The notes beneath the pieces were generated by a model. The model searched no databases. It was not told where the DNA came from and saw only the letters and a program-made list of their open reading frames with translations. A program made the position numbers and the translations under genes. A stretch of 64,000 nt of DNA. It comes from Calliopsis andreniformis. Taxonomy: Eukaryota; Arthropoda; Insecta; Hymenoptera; Andrenidae. Every line of letters starts with the position of its first letter. The first letter of the stretch is position 1. The stretch spans positions 2,294,001 to 2,358,000 of the forward strand of contig NW_027480482.1 in assembly GCF_051401765.1 (NCBI RefSeq). The letters are read 5' to 3'. Shown here one piece after another: positions 36,520 through 50,483 of the stretch.

Positions 36520-39130
36520 AGATCCTCAATCCCCAATCTTCAATCGTTAATCCTCAATATTCAATCCTCAATCCCCAGTCATCAATCTTCAATCCTCAAT
36601 GCTCAATCCTCAATCCTCAGTCCTCAATATTCAATCATCAATATTCAATCTTCAATCCTCAATCCTCATTCCTCAATCCTCGATCCTCAATCCTCAATTT
36701 TCAACCCTGAATCCTCAATCCTCAATACTCAATCCTCAATCTTCAATCGTCAATACCCAATCTTCAATCCTCAATCCTCAATCCTCAATCCTCAATCCTC
36801 AATCTTCAATCCTCAACACTAATCTTCAATCCTCAATCCCCAATCCTCAATCCTCAATCCTCATTCTTCAATCCTCAATACCCAATCCTCAATTTCAATC
36901 CTCAATCCTCAATCCTCATTTCTCAATCCTCAATCTTCAACCCTCAGCCCTCATCCTCCATCCTCAGTACTCAATCCTCTATCCTCAATCTTCAATCCTC
37001 AATTCTCAATCTTCAATCCTCGATCCTCAATCCTCAATCCTCAATATTCAATCATCAATACTCAATCTTCAACCCTCAATCTTCAATCCTCAATACTCAA
37101 TCTTCAATCCTCAATCCTCAATCCTCAATCCTCAATCCTCAATCCTCAATCCTCAGGCATCAATACTCAATCTACAATATTCAATCCTCAGTCCTTAATC
37201 CTCAATCCACAATCCTCAACCTTCAATACTCAATACTCAATCTTCAATCCTCAATCCTCACTCCTCAATCCTCAATCCTCAATCCTCAATCCTCAGGCAT
37301 CAATACTCAATCTTCAATGCTCAATCCTCAATCCTCAATCCTCAATCCTCTTTCCCCAACCCTCAATCCTCATTCCTCAAACCTCAACCCTCAACCCTCA
37401 GTCCTCATACTCAATTCTCAATTCTCAATCCTCAATCCTCAATGCTCAATCTTCAATCCTCAATAATCAATCTCCAATCCTCAATCCTCAATTCTCGATC
37501 CTCAATCCTCAGGCATCAATACTCAATCTTCAATACTCAACCCTCAATCCTCACTCCTCAATCCTCAATCCTCAAACCTCAATCCTCAATCCTAAATATT
37601 CAATCATCAATACTCAATCTTCAATCCGCAATCCTCAATCCTCAATCCTCAACCCTCAATCCTCATTCCTCAAACCTCAATCCTCAACCCTCAGTCCTCA
37701 TACTCAATTCTCAATTCTCAATCCTCAATTCTCAATCCTCAATCTTCAGTCCTCAATAATCAATCTCCAATTCTTGATCCTCAATCCCCAATCTTCAATC
37801 CATAATCCTCAATCTTCAATCCCCAATCCCCAGTACTCAATCTTCAATCCTCAATGCTCAATCCTCAATCCTCAATCCTCAGTCCTCAGACCTCAATCTT
37901 CAATCCTCAAACCTCAATCCTCAACCGTCAGTCCTCATTCTCCAACCTCAATCCTCAATCCTCAATCCTCAATCTTCAATCCCCAATACTCAATCTTCAA
38001 TCCTCAATCCTCAATACTCAATCCTCAATCCTCAAGCCTCAGGCATCAATACTCAATCTTCAATACTCAATCCTCAATCCTCAATCCTCAACCATCAATC
38101 CTCATTCCTCAAACCTCAATCCTCAACCCTCAGTCCTCATCTTCAATTCTCAATTCTCAATCCTCAATCCTCAATCCTCAATCTTCAATCCTCAATAATC
38201 AATCTCCGATCCTAGGTCCTCAATCCCCAACCTTCAATCGTTAATCCTCAATCTTCAATCCTCAATCCCCAGTCATCAATCTTCAATCCTCAATGCTCAA
38301 TCCTCAATCCTCAATCCTCAGTCCTCAATCCCCAATCCTTAATCCTCAAACCTCAATCCTCAACCGTCAGTCCTCGTCCTCAATCCTCAAACCTCAATCA
38401 TCAATCCTCAATATTCAATCATCAATACTCAATCTTCAATCCTCAATCCTCAAACCTCAATCCTCAATCCTCATTCTTCAATCCTAAATACCCAATCCTC
38501 AATTTCCAATCCTCAATCCTCAATCCTCAATTCTCAATCCTCAATCCTTAATCCTCAGACCTCAAACATCAATATTCAACCCTCAGTCCTCGTCCTCAAT
38601 CCACAACCCTCAGTCCTCAGTCCTCAATATTCAATCATCAATATTCAATCTTCAATCCTCAATCCTCAATCCTCAATCCTCAATCCTCAATCCTCAATTT
38701 TCAACCCTGAATCCTCAATCCTCAATACTCAATCCTCAATCCTCAATCCCCAATACTCAATCTTCAATCCCCAATACTCTTTCTTCAATCCTCAATCCTC
38801 AATCCTCAATCCTCAATCCTCAATCCTCAATCCTCAATCCTCAATCCTCAATCCTCAATCCTCAATCCTCAATCTTCAATTCTCAATCCTCAATCCTCAA
38901 ACCTCAGTCCTCAGTCCTCAATCCTCAATCCTGAATACTCAACCTTCAATCCTCAATCCTCAATCCTCAATCCTCAATCCTCAATACTCAACCATCAATC
39001 CTCAATTCTCAATACTCAATAGAATATCCTGAATTCTCAGGATTCTATACTCAAACCTCTATCCTCAACCCTGAGCCCTCATTCACAATCCTCAATCCTC
39101 AATCCTCAATCCTCAATTCTCAATCCTCAA
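36520..39130 (+). repeat. Macro-repeat R, copy 2
   Basis: Second copy of 9.73-12.39 kb. It has lost 14 bp between 37,854 and 38,293 and 21 bp before the hairpin module at 39,021, all whole heptamers. After about 39,130 it runs into CAATCCTGTATCC, as in the flank of class C. Confidence 0.8.
39021..39046 (+). repeat. AGAATAT module, class A hairpin, copy 4
   Basis: Arms and loop as at 1,212. Here the class-C module follows after only 230 bp, against 438 bp elsewhere, showing a local deletion between A and C. Confidence 0.88.
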
Positions 39131-39205
39131 TCCTCAATCCTCAATCCTCAATCCTCAGTCCTCAAACCTCAATCCTGTATCCTCAATCCTGAATCCTCAA
39201 TTTTC

Positions 39206-39362
39206 AGACCTCAGACCTCAACAATCAGTTGTCAATCCTCAATCCTCAATAGAATATCACTAATTCACAGTTTTCAATACACAATACTCAATCTGCAATC
39301 TGCAAATCTCTATCCACAAACATCAATTCTCATCACTCAACCCTCAACACTCAGTCCCCAAT
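39206..39362 (+). repeat. AGAATAT module, class C, copy 2
   Basis: As the block at 32,411, with CAATACACAATACTC where that copy has CAATACTCAATACTC. At its right end, CAGTCCCCAATTCTC joins it to a segment equivalent to 13.56 kb; the other C copies continue with CAGTCCCCAATCCTC. Confidence 0.83.
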
Positions 39363-40123
39363 TCTCAGTCGTCAATCCTCAGTCATCAATCCTCAATCTT
39401 CAATACTCAATCGTCAATCCTTAGTCCTCAATCCTCAATCCTCAATCCTCGTTCATCAAACCTCAATCCTCAATCCTCAATATTCAATCATCCATACTCA
39501 ATCTTCAATCTTCAATCCTCAATCCTCAATCCTCAATCCTCAATCCTCATTCCTCAATATTCAATCATCAATACTCAATCTTCAACCCTCAATCTTCAAT
39601 CCTCAATACTCAATCTTCAATCCTGAATCCTCAATCCTCAATCCTCAATCCTCAATCCTCAGGCATCAATACTCAATCTACAATATTCAATCCTCAATCC
39701 TTAACCCTCAATCCACAATCCTCAAGCTTCAATACTCAATACTGAATCTTCAATCCTCAATCCTCAATCCTCAATCCTCAATCCTCAATCCTCAATCTTC
39801 AATCCTCAATTCTCAATCTTCAATCCTCGATCCTCAATCCTCAATCCTCAATATTCAATCATCAATACTCAATCTTCAACCCTCAATCTTCAATCCTCAA
39901 TACTCAATCTTCAATCCTCAATCCTCAATCCTCAATCCTCAATCCTCAATCCTCAATCCTCAGGCATCAATACTCAATCTACAATATTCAATCCTCAGTC
40001 CTTAATCCTCAATCCACAATCCTCAACCTTCAATACTCAATACTCAATCTTCAATCCTCAATCCTCAATCCTCAATCCTCAATCCTCAATCCTCAATCCT
40101 CAGGCATCAATACTCAATCTTCA
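39356..40123 (+). repeat. Segment equivalent to 13.56-14.33 kb
   Basis: From CCCCAATTCTCAGTCGTC onward this follows 13,563 with a spacing of 25,793 bp, through CAAGCTTCAATACTC (a HindIII-like site) and two CAGGCATC landmarks. The same segment occurs in P copy 1 near 2.5-3.3 kb. Confidence 0.75.
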
Positions 40124-41850
40124 ATGCTCAATCCTCAATCCTCAATCCTCAATCCTCTTTCCCCAACCCTCAATCCTCATTCCTCAAACCTCAGTCCTCA
40201 TACTCAATTCTCAATTCTCAATCCTCAATTCTCAATCCTCAATCTTCAGTCCTCAATAATCAATCTCCAATTCATGATCCTCAATCCCCAATCTTCAATC
40301 CACAATCCTCAATCTTCAATCCCCAATCCCCAGTACTCAATCTTCAATCCTCAATGCTCAATCCTCAATCCTCAATCCTCAATCCTCAATCCTCAATCCT
40401 CAATCCTCAATCCTCAATCCTCAATCCTCAATATTCAATCATCAATACTCAATCTTCAACCCTCAATCTTCAATCCTCAATACTCAATCTTCAATGCTCA
40501 ATCCTCAATCCTCAATCCTCAATCCTCTTTCCCCAACCCTCAATCCTCATTCCTCAACCCTCAGTCCTCATAAACAATTCTCAATTCTCAATCCTCAATC
40601 CTCAATGCTCAATCTTCAATCCTCAATAATCAATTTCCAATCCTCAATCCTCAATCCTCAATTCTCGATCCTCAATCCTCTGGCATCAATACTCAATCTT
40701 CAATACTCAACACTCAATCCTCACTCCTCAATCCTCAATCCTCAAACCTCAATCCTCAATCCTCAATATTCAATCATCAATACTCAATCTTCAATCCGCA
40801 ATCCTCAATCCTCTATCCTCAACCCTCAATCCTCATTCCTCAAACCTCAATCCTCAACCCTCAGTCCTCATACTCAATTCTCAATTCTCAATCCTCAATT
40901 CTCAATCCTCAATCTTCAGTCCTCAATAATCAATCTCCAATTCTTGATCCTCAATCCCCAATCTTCAATCCATAATCCTCAATCTTCAATCCCCAATTCC
41001 CAGTACTCAATCTTCAATCCTCAATGCTCAATCCTCAATCCTCAATCCTCAGTCCTCAGACCTCAATCTTCAATCCTCAAACCTCAATCCTCAACCGTCA
41101 GTCCTCATTCTCCAACCTCAATCCTCAATCCTCAATCCTCAATCTTCAATCCCCAATACTCAATCTTCAATCCTCAATCCTCAATACTCAATCCTCAATC
41201 CTCAAGCCTCAGGCATCAATACTCAATCTTCAATACTCAATCCTCAATCCTCAATCCTCAATCCTCAATCCTCAACCATCAATCCTCATTCCTCAAACCT
41301 CAATCCTCAACCCTCAGTCCTCATCCTCAATTCTCAATTCTCAATCCTCAATCCTCAATCCTCAATCTTCAATCCTCAATAATCAATCTCCGATCCTAGG
41401 TCCTCAATCCCCAACCTTCAATCGTTAATCCTCAATCTTCAATCCTCAATCCCCAGTCATCAATCTTCAATCCTCAATGCTCAATCCTCAATCCTCAATC
41501 CTCAGTCCTCAATCCCCAATCCTTAATCCTCAAACCTCAGTCCTCAACCGTCAGTCCTCGTCCTCAATCCTCAAACCTCAATCATCAATCCTCAATATTC
41601 AATCATCAATACTCAATCTTCAATCCTCAATCCTCAAACCTCAATCCTCAATCCTCATTCTTCGATCCTAAATACCCAATCCTCAATTTCCAATCCTCAA
41701 TCCTCAATCCTCAATTCTCAATCCTCAATCCTTAATCCTCAGACCTCAAACATCAATATTCAACCCTCAGTCCTCGTCCTCAATCCACAACCCTCAGTCC
41801 TCAGTCCTCAATATTCAATCATCAATATTCAATCTTCAATCCTCAATCCT
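40124..41850 (+). repeat. Macro-repeat U, copy 1
   Basis: This region recurs at 59,649-61,375 with a constant spacing of 19,525 bp at all anchors checked (40,124, 40,354, 40,494, 41,024, 41,477). It contains a 670-bp unit and the first part of a 983-type unit. Private changes here include CATAAACAATTC near 40,570 and CAATTCATGATCC near 40,272. Confidence 0.82.
40354..41023 (+). repeat. 670-bp higher-order unit, copy 6
   Basis: Anchor to anchor is exactly 670 bp. It shares CCTCTGGCATC and CAATCCTCTATCC with the copies at 59,879 and 62,800, which separates this lineage from the P/S lineage (CCTCAGGCATC, CAATCCTCAATCC). Confidence 0.8.
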
Positions 41851-41925
41851 CAATCCTCAATCCTCAATCCTCAATCCTCAATCCTCAATCCTCAATCCTC
41901 AATCCTCAATCCTCAATCCTCAATC
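41836..41925 (+). repeat. Perfect heptamer run at a deletion join
   Basis: About 90 bp of perfect CCTCAAT repeat. In the related region at 11.5-12.3 kb two shorter perfect runs are separated by diverged sequence (CAACCCTGAATCC to CTCTTTCTTC). Here that sequence is missing: anchor to hairpin is 595 bp, against 749 bp at 11,519-12,268. The difference, 154 bp, equals 22 heptamers. Confidence 0.8.
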
Positions 41926-42071
41926 TTCAATTCTCAATCCTCAATCCTCAAACCTCAGTCCTCAGTCCTCAATCCTCAATCCTGAATACTCAACCTTCAA
42001 TCCTCAATCCTCAATCCTCAATCCTCAATCCTCAATACTCAACCATCAATCCTCAATTCTCAATACTCAAT

Positions 42072-42097
42072 AGAATATCCTGAATTCTCAGGATTCT
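42072..42097 (+). repeat. AGAATAT module, class A hairpin, copy 5
   Basis: Arms and loop as at 1,212, followed at 438 bp by a class-C module. Confidence 0.88.
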
Positions 42098-42464
42098 ATA
42101 CTCAAACCTCTATCCTCAACCCTGAGCCCTCATTCACAATCCTCAATCCTCAATCCTCAATCCTCAATTCTCAATCCTCAATCCTCAGCCCTCAGTCCTC
42201 AAACCTCAATCCTCAACCCTCAGCCCTCATCCTCAATCTTCAATCCTCAATCCTCAATCCTCAATCCTCAATTCTCAATCCTCGATCCTCAGTTCTCAGT
42301 CCTCAAGCCTCAGTCCTCAACGCTCAGCCCTCATCCTCAATCCTCAGTCCTCAGTCTTCAATCCTCAATCCTCAATCCTCAATCCTCAATCCTCAATCCT
42401 CAATCCTCAATCCTCAGTCCTCAAACCTCAATCCTGTATCCTCAATCCTGAATCCTCAATTTTC

Positions 42465-42621
42465 AGACCTCAGACCTCAACAATCAGTTGTCAATCCTCA
42501 ATCCTCAATAGAATATCACTAATTCACAGTTTTCAATACACAATACTCAATCTGCAATCTGCAAATCTCTATCCACAAACATCAATTCTCATCACTCAAC
42601 CCTCAACACTCAGTCCCCAAT
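42465..42621 (+). repeat. AGAATAT module, class C, copy 3
   Basis: As the block at 32,411. It shares the CAATACACAATACTC variant with the copy at 39,206, so these two are the closest relatives. Confidence 0.83.
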
Positions 42622-45210
42622 CCTCAATCTTCAATCCTCAATGCTCAATCCTCAATCCTCAATCCTCAATCTTCAATCCTCAATTCTCAATCTTGAATCC
42701 CCAATACTCAATCTTCAATCCTCAATCCTCAATACTCAATCCTCAATCCTCAATCCTCAATCCTCAGTCCTCAAACCTCAATCCTCAATCTTTAATCATA
42801 AATACTCAATCTTCAATCCTCAATCCTCAATCCTCGATCGTCAGTCTTCAATCCTCAATACTCAATCTTCAATCCTCAATCCTCAATCCTCAATCCTCAA
42901 TCCTCAATATTCAATCATCAATACTCAATCTTCAATCCCCAATACTCAAACCTCAATCCTCAATCCTCATTCTTCAATCCTAAATACCCAATCCTTAATC
43001 TTCAATCCTTAATCCTCAATTCTCAATTCTCAATCCCCAAGCCTTAATCCTCAGACCTCAAACATCAATATTCAACCCTCAGTCCTCGTCCTCAATCCAC
43101 AACCCTCAATCCTCAGTCCTCAATATTCAATCATAAATAATCAATCTTCAATCCTCAATCCTCAATCCTCAATCCCCAATCCCCAATCCTCAATCCTCAA
43201 TCTTCAACCCTGAATCCTCAATCCTCAATACTCAATCCTCCATCTTCAATCCTCAATACTCAATCTTCAATCCTCAATCCTCAATCGTCAATCCTCAATC
43301 CTCAATTTTCAATCCTCAACACTCAATCTTCAATCCTCAATCCTCAATCCTCAATCCTCAATCCTCATTCTTCAATCCTCAATACCCAATCCTCAATCTT
43401 CAATCCTCAATCCTCAATCCTCAATCCTAATTCCTCAATCCTCATTCTTCAATCCTCAATACCCAATCCTCAATTTCAATCCTCAATCCTCAATCCTCAT
43501 TTCTCAATCCTCAATCCTCAACCCTCAGCCCTCATCCTCCATCCTCAGTACTCAATCCTCTATCCTCAATCTTCAATCCTCAATACTCAATCTTCAATCC
43601 TCATTCCTCAATCCTCAATACTCAATCCTCAATCTTCAATCCTCAATCCTCAACCGTCAGTCCTCATTCTCCATCCTCAATCCTCAATCCTCAATCCTCA
43701 ATCTTCAATCCCCAATACTCAATCTTCAATCCTCAATCCTCAATCCTCAATCTTCAATCCTCAATACCCAATCCTCAATCTTCAATCCTCAATCCTCAAT
43801 CCTCAATCTTCAATCTTCAATACTCAATCTCCAATCCTCAATCCTCAATCCTCAATACTCAATCCTCAATCCTCAATCGTCAATCCTCAATCTTCAATCC
43901 TCAATAATCAATCTCCGATCCTAGATCCTCAATCCCCAATCTTCAATCGTTAATCCTCAATATTCAATCCTCAATCCCCAGTCATCAATCTTCAATCCTC
44001 AATGCTCAATCCTCAATCCTCAATCCTCAATCCTCAGTCCTCAATCCCCAATCCTCAATACTCTAACCTCAATCCTCAACCGTCAGTCCTCGTCCTCAAT
44101 CCTCAAACCTCAATCGTCAATCCTCAATATTCAATCATCAATACTCAATCTTCAATCCTCAATCCTCAAACCTCAATCCTCAATCCTCATTCTTCAATCC
44201 TAAATACCCAATCCTCAATTTCCAATCCTCAATCCTCAATCCTCAATTCTCAATCCTCAATCCTTAATCCTCAGACCTCAAACATCAATATTCAACCCTC
44301 AGTCCTCGTCCTCAATCCAGAACCCTCAATCCTCAGTCCTCAATATTCAATCATCAATATTCAATCTTCAATCCTCAATCCTCAATCCTCAATTTTCAAC
44401 CCTGAATCCTCAATCCTCAATACTCAATCCTCTATCTTCAATCCTCAATACTCAATCTTCAATCCTTAATCCTCAATCTGCAATCCCGAATCCCCAGTAC
44501 TCAATCTTCAATCCTCAATGCTCAATCCTCAATCCTCAATCCTCAGTCCTCAGTCCTCAATCTTCAATCCTCAAACCTCAATCCTCAACCGTCAGTCCTC
44601 ATTCTCCATCCTCAATCCTCAATCCTCAATCCTCAATCTTCAATCCCCAATACTCCATCTTCAATCCTCAATCCTCAATCCTCAATCCTCAATCCTCAAT
44701 CCTCAGGTATCAATACTCAATCTTCAATACTCAATCCTCAATCCTCAATCCTCAATCCTCAATCCTCAATCCTCAATCCTGAATGCTCAATCTTCAATCC
44801 TCAATCCTCAATCCTCAATCCTCAATCTTCGATCCTCAATACTCAATCCTCAATCGTCAACCCTCAATCTTCAATCCTCAATCCTCAGTCTTCAATCCTC
44901 AATCCTCATTCTTCAATCCTCAATACCCAATCCTCAATCTTCAATCCTCAGTCCGCAATCATCAATCCTCAATCCTCATTCCTCAATCCTCATTCTTCAA
45001 TCCTCAATACCCAATCCTCAATCTTCAATCCTCCATCCTCAATCCTCAATCCTCAATCCACAATCCTCATTCTTCAATCCTCAATACCCAATCCTCAATC
45101 TTCAATCCTCAATCCTCAATCCTCAATCTTCAATCTTCAATACTCAATCTCCAATCCTCAATCCTCAGACCTCAAACCTCAATTCTGAATCCTCATTCCT
45201 GAATCCTCAA

Positions 45211-45376
45211 TCTTCAGCCCTCAGTCATCAACAATCAGTTGTGTATCCTCAATCCTCAATAGAATATCCTCAATTCACAGTTTTCAATACTCAATACTCA
45301 ATCTGCAATCTTCAAACCTCTATCCACAATCATCAATTCTCATCACTCAGCCCTCAACACTCTGTCCTCAATGCTC
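45211..45376 (+). repeat. AGAATAT module, class B, copy 5
   Basis: Landmarks as at 7,591; gtgtat is at 45,241. Just downstream the V copies carry CAATTCTCAATCC near 45,427 in place of CAATCCTCAATCC. Confidence 0.85.
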
Positions 45377-47292
45377 AATCCTCAATCCTCAATTCTCAAT
45401 CTTCAATCCTCAATACTGAATCTTCAATTCTCAATCCTCAATCCTCAATACTCAATCCTCAATCCTCAATCTTCAACACTCAGTCCCCAATCCTCAATCG
45501 TCAATCCTCAATACTCAATACTCAATCCTCAATCCTCAATCCTCAATCCTCAATCCTGAATGCTCAATCTTCAATCCTCAATCCTCAATCCTCAATCCTC
45601 AATCTTCGATCCTCAATACTCAATCCTCAATCGTCAACCCTCAATCTTCAATCCTCAATCCTCAGTCTTCAATCCTCAATCCTCAATCCTCAATCCTCAA
45701 TCCTCAATCCTCAGTCTTCAATCCTCAATACTCCATCCTCAATCTTCAATCCTCAACCCTCAATCCTCAATTCTCAATCCTCAATCCTCAATCCGCAGAC
45801 CTCAAACATCAATACTCAACCCTCAGTCCTCGTCCTCAATCCACAACACTCAATCCTCAATCCTCAATATTCAATCATCAATATACAATCTTCAGTCCTC
45901 AATCCTCGATCCCCAATCCTCAATACTCAATCCTCAATGTTCAATCCGCGATACCCAATCCTCAATCTTCAATCCTCAGTCCGCAATCATCAATCCTCAA
46001 TCCTCAATCCTCAATCCTCGATCCTCAGTCCTCAGTCCTCAAACCTCAATCCTCAACACTCAGCCCTCATCCTCAATCCTCAATCCTCAGTCTTCAATCC
46101 TCAATCCTCAATCCTCAATCCTCAATCCTCAATCCTCAGTCTTCAATCCTCAATATTCCATCCTCAATCTTCAATCCTCAACACTCAATCCTCAATCCTC
46201 AATCTTCAATCATCAATATACAATCTTCAGTCCTCAATCCTCAATCCTCAATCCTCAATCCTCAATCCTCAATCCTTAATGTTCAATCCGCGATACCCAA
46301 TCCTCAATCTTCAATCCTCAATCCTCAATCATCAATCCGCAAACCTCAATCCTCAATCCTCAATCCTCAATCCTCAATCCTCTATTCGCAATACTCAATC
46401 CTCAATCCTCAGACCTCAAACATCAATACTCAACCCTCAGTCCTCGTCCTCAATCCACAACACTCAATCCTCAATCCTCAATATTCAATCATCAATATAC
46501 AATCTTCAGTCCTCAATCCTCGATCCTCAATCCTCAATACTCAATCCTCAATGTTCAATCCGCGATACCCAATCCTCAATCTTCAATCCTCAGTCCGCAA
46601 TCATCAATCCTCAATCCTCAATCCTCAATCCTCAATTCTCAATCCTCAGTCATCAAACCTCAATCCTCAATCTCCAATCCTCAATACTCAATCTTCAATC
46701 CTCAGTCCTCAATCCTCAATCCTCAATCCTCAATCCTCAATCGTCAGTCTTCAATCCTCAATACTCAATCTTCAATCCTCAATCCTCAACTCTCAATCCT
46801 TAATCCTCATTCTTCAATTCTTTATACCCAATCCTCAATCTTCAATCCTCAATCCTCATTCCTCAATTCTCAATCCTCGATCCTCAGTCCTCAGTCCTCA
46901 AACCTCAATCCTCAACACTCAGCCCTCATCCTCAATCCTCAATCCTCAGTCTTCAATCCTCAATCCTCAATCCTCAATCCTCAATCCTCAATCGTCAATC
47001 TTCAATCCTCAATACTCAATCTTCGATTCTCAATCCTCAATACTCAATCCTCAATCCTCATTCTTCAATCCTCAATACCCAATCCTCAATCTTCAGTCCT
47101 CCATCCTCAATCCTCAATCCTCAATCCACAATCCTCATTCTTCAATCCTCAATACCCAATCCTCAATCTTCAATCCTCAATCCTCAATCCTCAATCTTCA
47201 ATCTTCAATACTCAATCTCCAATCCTCAATCCTCAGACCTCAAACCTCAATTCTGAATCCTCAATTCTGAATCCTCATTCCAGAATCCTCAA

Positions 47293-47458
47293 TCTTCAGC
47301 CCTCAGTCATCAACAATCAGTTGTGTATCCTCAATCCTCAATACAATATCCTCAATTCACAGTTTTCAATACTCAATACTCAATCTGCAATCTTCAAACC
47401 TCTATCCACAATCATCAATTCTCATCACTCAGCCCTCAACACTCTGTCCTCAATGCTC
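47293..47458 (+). repeat. AGAATAT module, class B, copy 6 (core altered)
   Basis: The core reads CAATACAATATCC: the G of AGAATAT is replaced by C at 47,344. Only this copy and its twin at 52,566 have the change, so it arose before the 5,273-bp duplication. Confidence 0.85.
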
Positions 47459-47950
47459 AACCCTCAATCCTCAATTCTCAATCTTCAATCCTCAATACTG
47501 AATCTTCAATCCTCAATCCTCAATCCTCAATACTCAATCCTCAATCCTCAATCTTCAACACTCAGTCCCCAATCCTCAATCTTCAATCCTCAATACTCAA
47601 TACTCAATCCTCAATCCTCAATCCTCAATCCTCAATCCTCAATCCTCAATCCTCAATCCTCAATCTTCGATCCTCAATACTCAATCCTCAATCGTCAACC
47701 CTCAATCTTCAATCCTCAATACTCAATCTTCAATACTCAATCCTCAATCCTCAATCCTCAATACACAATCCTCAATCTTCAATCCTCAATGCTCAATCCT
47801 CAATTTACAATACTCAATCCTCAATCCTCAGACCTCAAACATCAATACTCAACCCTCAGTCCTCGTCCTCAATCCGCAACCCTGAATCCCCAACCCTCAA
47901 CCATCGATCCTCAATACTCAACCATCAATCCTCAATTCTCAATATTCAAT

Positions 47951-48006
47951 AGAATATACTGAACTCTGATGGTTCAATTCTCAATCCACAATATTCAATA
48001 ATCAAA
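47951..48006 (+). repeat. AGAATAT module, class D, copy 3, with hairpin potential
   Basis: As the block at 9,472, with both stems retained. Downstream it shares CAAACATCAATTCTC with the copies at 30,329 and 53,224. Confidence 0.8.
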
Positions 48007-50483
48007 CCTCAATCCTCAAACATCAATTCTCAACACTCAATCCCCAACACTCAATCCTCTCTCTTCAATCCTCCATCCACAACCCTCAATCCTCAAGCGT
48101 CAATCCTCAATCCTCAATCCTCAATCTTCAATCCTCAATCCTCAATCCTCAATCCTCAATCCTCAATCCTCAATCCTCAATATTCAATCATCAATACTCA
48201 ATCTTCAATCCCCAATACTCAAACCTCAATCCTCAATCCTCATTCTTCAATCCTAAATACCCAATCCTTAATCTTCAATCCTTAATCCTCAATTCTCAAT
48301 TCTCAATCCCCAAGCCTTAATCCTCAGACCTCAAACATCAATATTCAACCCTCAGTCCTCGTCCTCAATCCACAACCCTCAATCCTCAGTCCTCAATATT
48401 CAATCATAAATAATCAATCTTCAATCCTCAATCCTCAATCCTCAATCCCCAATCCCCAATCCTCAATCCTCAATCTTCAACCCTGAATCCTCAATCCTCA
48501 ATACTCAATCCTCCATCTTCAATCCTCAATACTCAATCTTCAATCCTCAATCCTCAATCGTCAATCCTCAATCCTCAATTTTCAATCCTCAACACTCAAT
48601 CTTCAATCCTCAATCCTCAATCCTCAATCCTCAATCCTCATTCTTCAATCCTCAATACCCAATCCTCAATCTTCAATCCTCAATCCTCAATCCTCAATCC
48701 TAATTCCTCAATCCTCATTCTTCAATCCTCAATACCCAATCCTCAATTTCAATCCTCAATCCTCAATCCTCATTTCTCAATCCTCAATCCTCAACCCTCA
48801 GCCCTCATCCTCCATCCTCAGTACTCAATCCTCTATCCTCAATCTTCAATCCTCAATACTCAATCTTCAATCCTCATTCCTCAATCCTCAATACTCAATC
48901 CTCAATCTTCAATCCTCAATCCTCAACCGTCAGTCCTCATTCTCCATCCTCAATCCTCAATCCTCAATCCTCAATCTTCAATCCCCAATACTCAATCTTC
49001 AATCCTCAATCCTCAATCCTCAATCTTCAATCCTCAATACCCAATCCTCAATCTTCAATCCTCAATCCTCAATCCTCAATCTTCAATCTTCAATACTCAA
49101 TCTCCAATCCTCAATCCTCAATCCTCAATACTCAATCCTCAATCCTCAATCGTCAATCCTCAATCTTCAATCCTCAATAATCAATCTCCGATCCTAGATC
49201 CTCAATCCCCAATCTTCAATCGTTAATCCTCAATATTCAATCCTCAATCCCCAGTCATCAATCTTCAATCCTCAATGCTCAATCCTCAATCCTCAATCCT
49301 CAATCCTCAGTCCTCAATCCCCAATCCTCAATACTCTAACCTCAATCCTCAACCGTCAGTCCTCGTCCTCAATCCTCAAACCTCAATCGTCAATCCTCAA
49401 TATTCAATCATCAATACTCAATCTTCAATCCTCAATCCTCAAACCTCAATCCTCAATCCTCATTCTTCAATCCTAAATACCCAATCCTCAATTTCCAATC
49501 CTCAATCCTCAATCCTCAATTCTCAATCCTCAATCCTTAATCCTCAGACCTCAAACATCAATATTCAACCCTCAGTCCTCGTCCTCAATCCAGAACCCTC
49601 AATCCTCAGTCCTCAATATTCAATCATCAATATTCAATCTTCAATCCTCAATCCTCAATCCTCAATTTTCAACCCTGAATCCTCAATCCTCAATACTCAA
49701 TCCTCTATCTTCAATCCTCAATACTCAATCTTCAATCCTTAATCCTCAATCTGCAATCCCGAATCCCCAGTACTCAATCTTCAATCCTCAATGCTCAATC
49801 CTCAATCCTCAATCCTCAGTCCTCAGTCCTCAATCTTCAATCCTCAAACCTCAATCCTCAACCGTCAGTCCTCATTCTCCATCCTCAATCCTCAATCCTC
49901 AATCCTCAATCTTCAATCCCCAATACTCCATCTTCAATCCTCAATCCTCAATCCTCAATCCTCAATCCTCAATCCTCAGGTATCAATACTCAATCTTCAA
50001 TACTCAATCCTCAATCCTCAATCCTCAATCCTCAATCCTCAATCCTCAATCCTGAATGCTCAATCTTCAATCCTCAATCCTCAATCCTCAATCCTCAATC
50101 TTCGATCCTCAATACTCAATCCTCAATCGTCAACCCTCAATCTTCAATCCTCAATCCTCAGTCTTCAATCCTCAATCCTCATTCTTCAATCCTCAATACC
50201 CAATCCTCAATCTTCAATCCTCAGTCCGCAATCATCAATCCTCAATCCTCATTCCTCAATCCTCATTCTTCAATCCTCAATACCCAATCCTCAATCTTCA
50301 ATCCTCCATCCTCAATCCTCAATCCTCAATCCACAATCCTCATTCTTCAATCCTCAATACCCAATCCTCAATCTTCAATCCTCAATCCTCAATCCTCAAT
50401 CTTCAATCTTCAATACTCAATCTCCAATCCTCAATCCTCAGACCTCAAACCTCAATTCTGAATCCTCATTCCTGAATCCTCAA

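Larger units (their letters stand above)
41926..42907 (+). repeat. Part of macro-repeat T (third occurrence)
   Basis: Follows 31.87-32.85 kb with a constant spacing of 10,054 bp at the hairpin module (42,072), class-C module (42,510) and anchors (42,641 and 42,693). It ends in the heptamer run where the 5,273-bp tandem repeat starts. Confidence 0.8.
42908..48180 (+). repeat. Macro-repeat V, tandem copy 1 (5,273 bp)
   Basis: Directly followed by a second copy at exactly 5,273 bp. The offset is the same at every landmark compared: 44,002, 44,518, 44,783, 45,241, 45,560, 46,551, 47,323 and 47,951. Rare private changes are shared by both copies, such as CAATACAATATCC at 47,342 (elsewhere CAATAGAATATCC) and CATTCCAGAATCC at 47,278. 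No difference was found where I compared them. The block holds two class-B modules and one class-D module. Confidence 0.9.

Noticed and set aside
44518..46803. Long open frames (up to 761 codons), including this one and its twin at 49,791-52,076
   Set aside because: All three + frames are open with the same SILNPQS-type peptide, because the unit is stop-free and 7 bp long. Overlapping frames compete everywhere, there is no codon-position bias visible, no promoter or ribosome-binding context, and starts and stops fall at recurring repeat variants. These are compositional artefacts.
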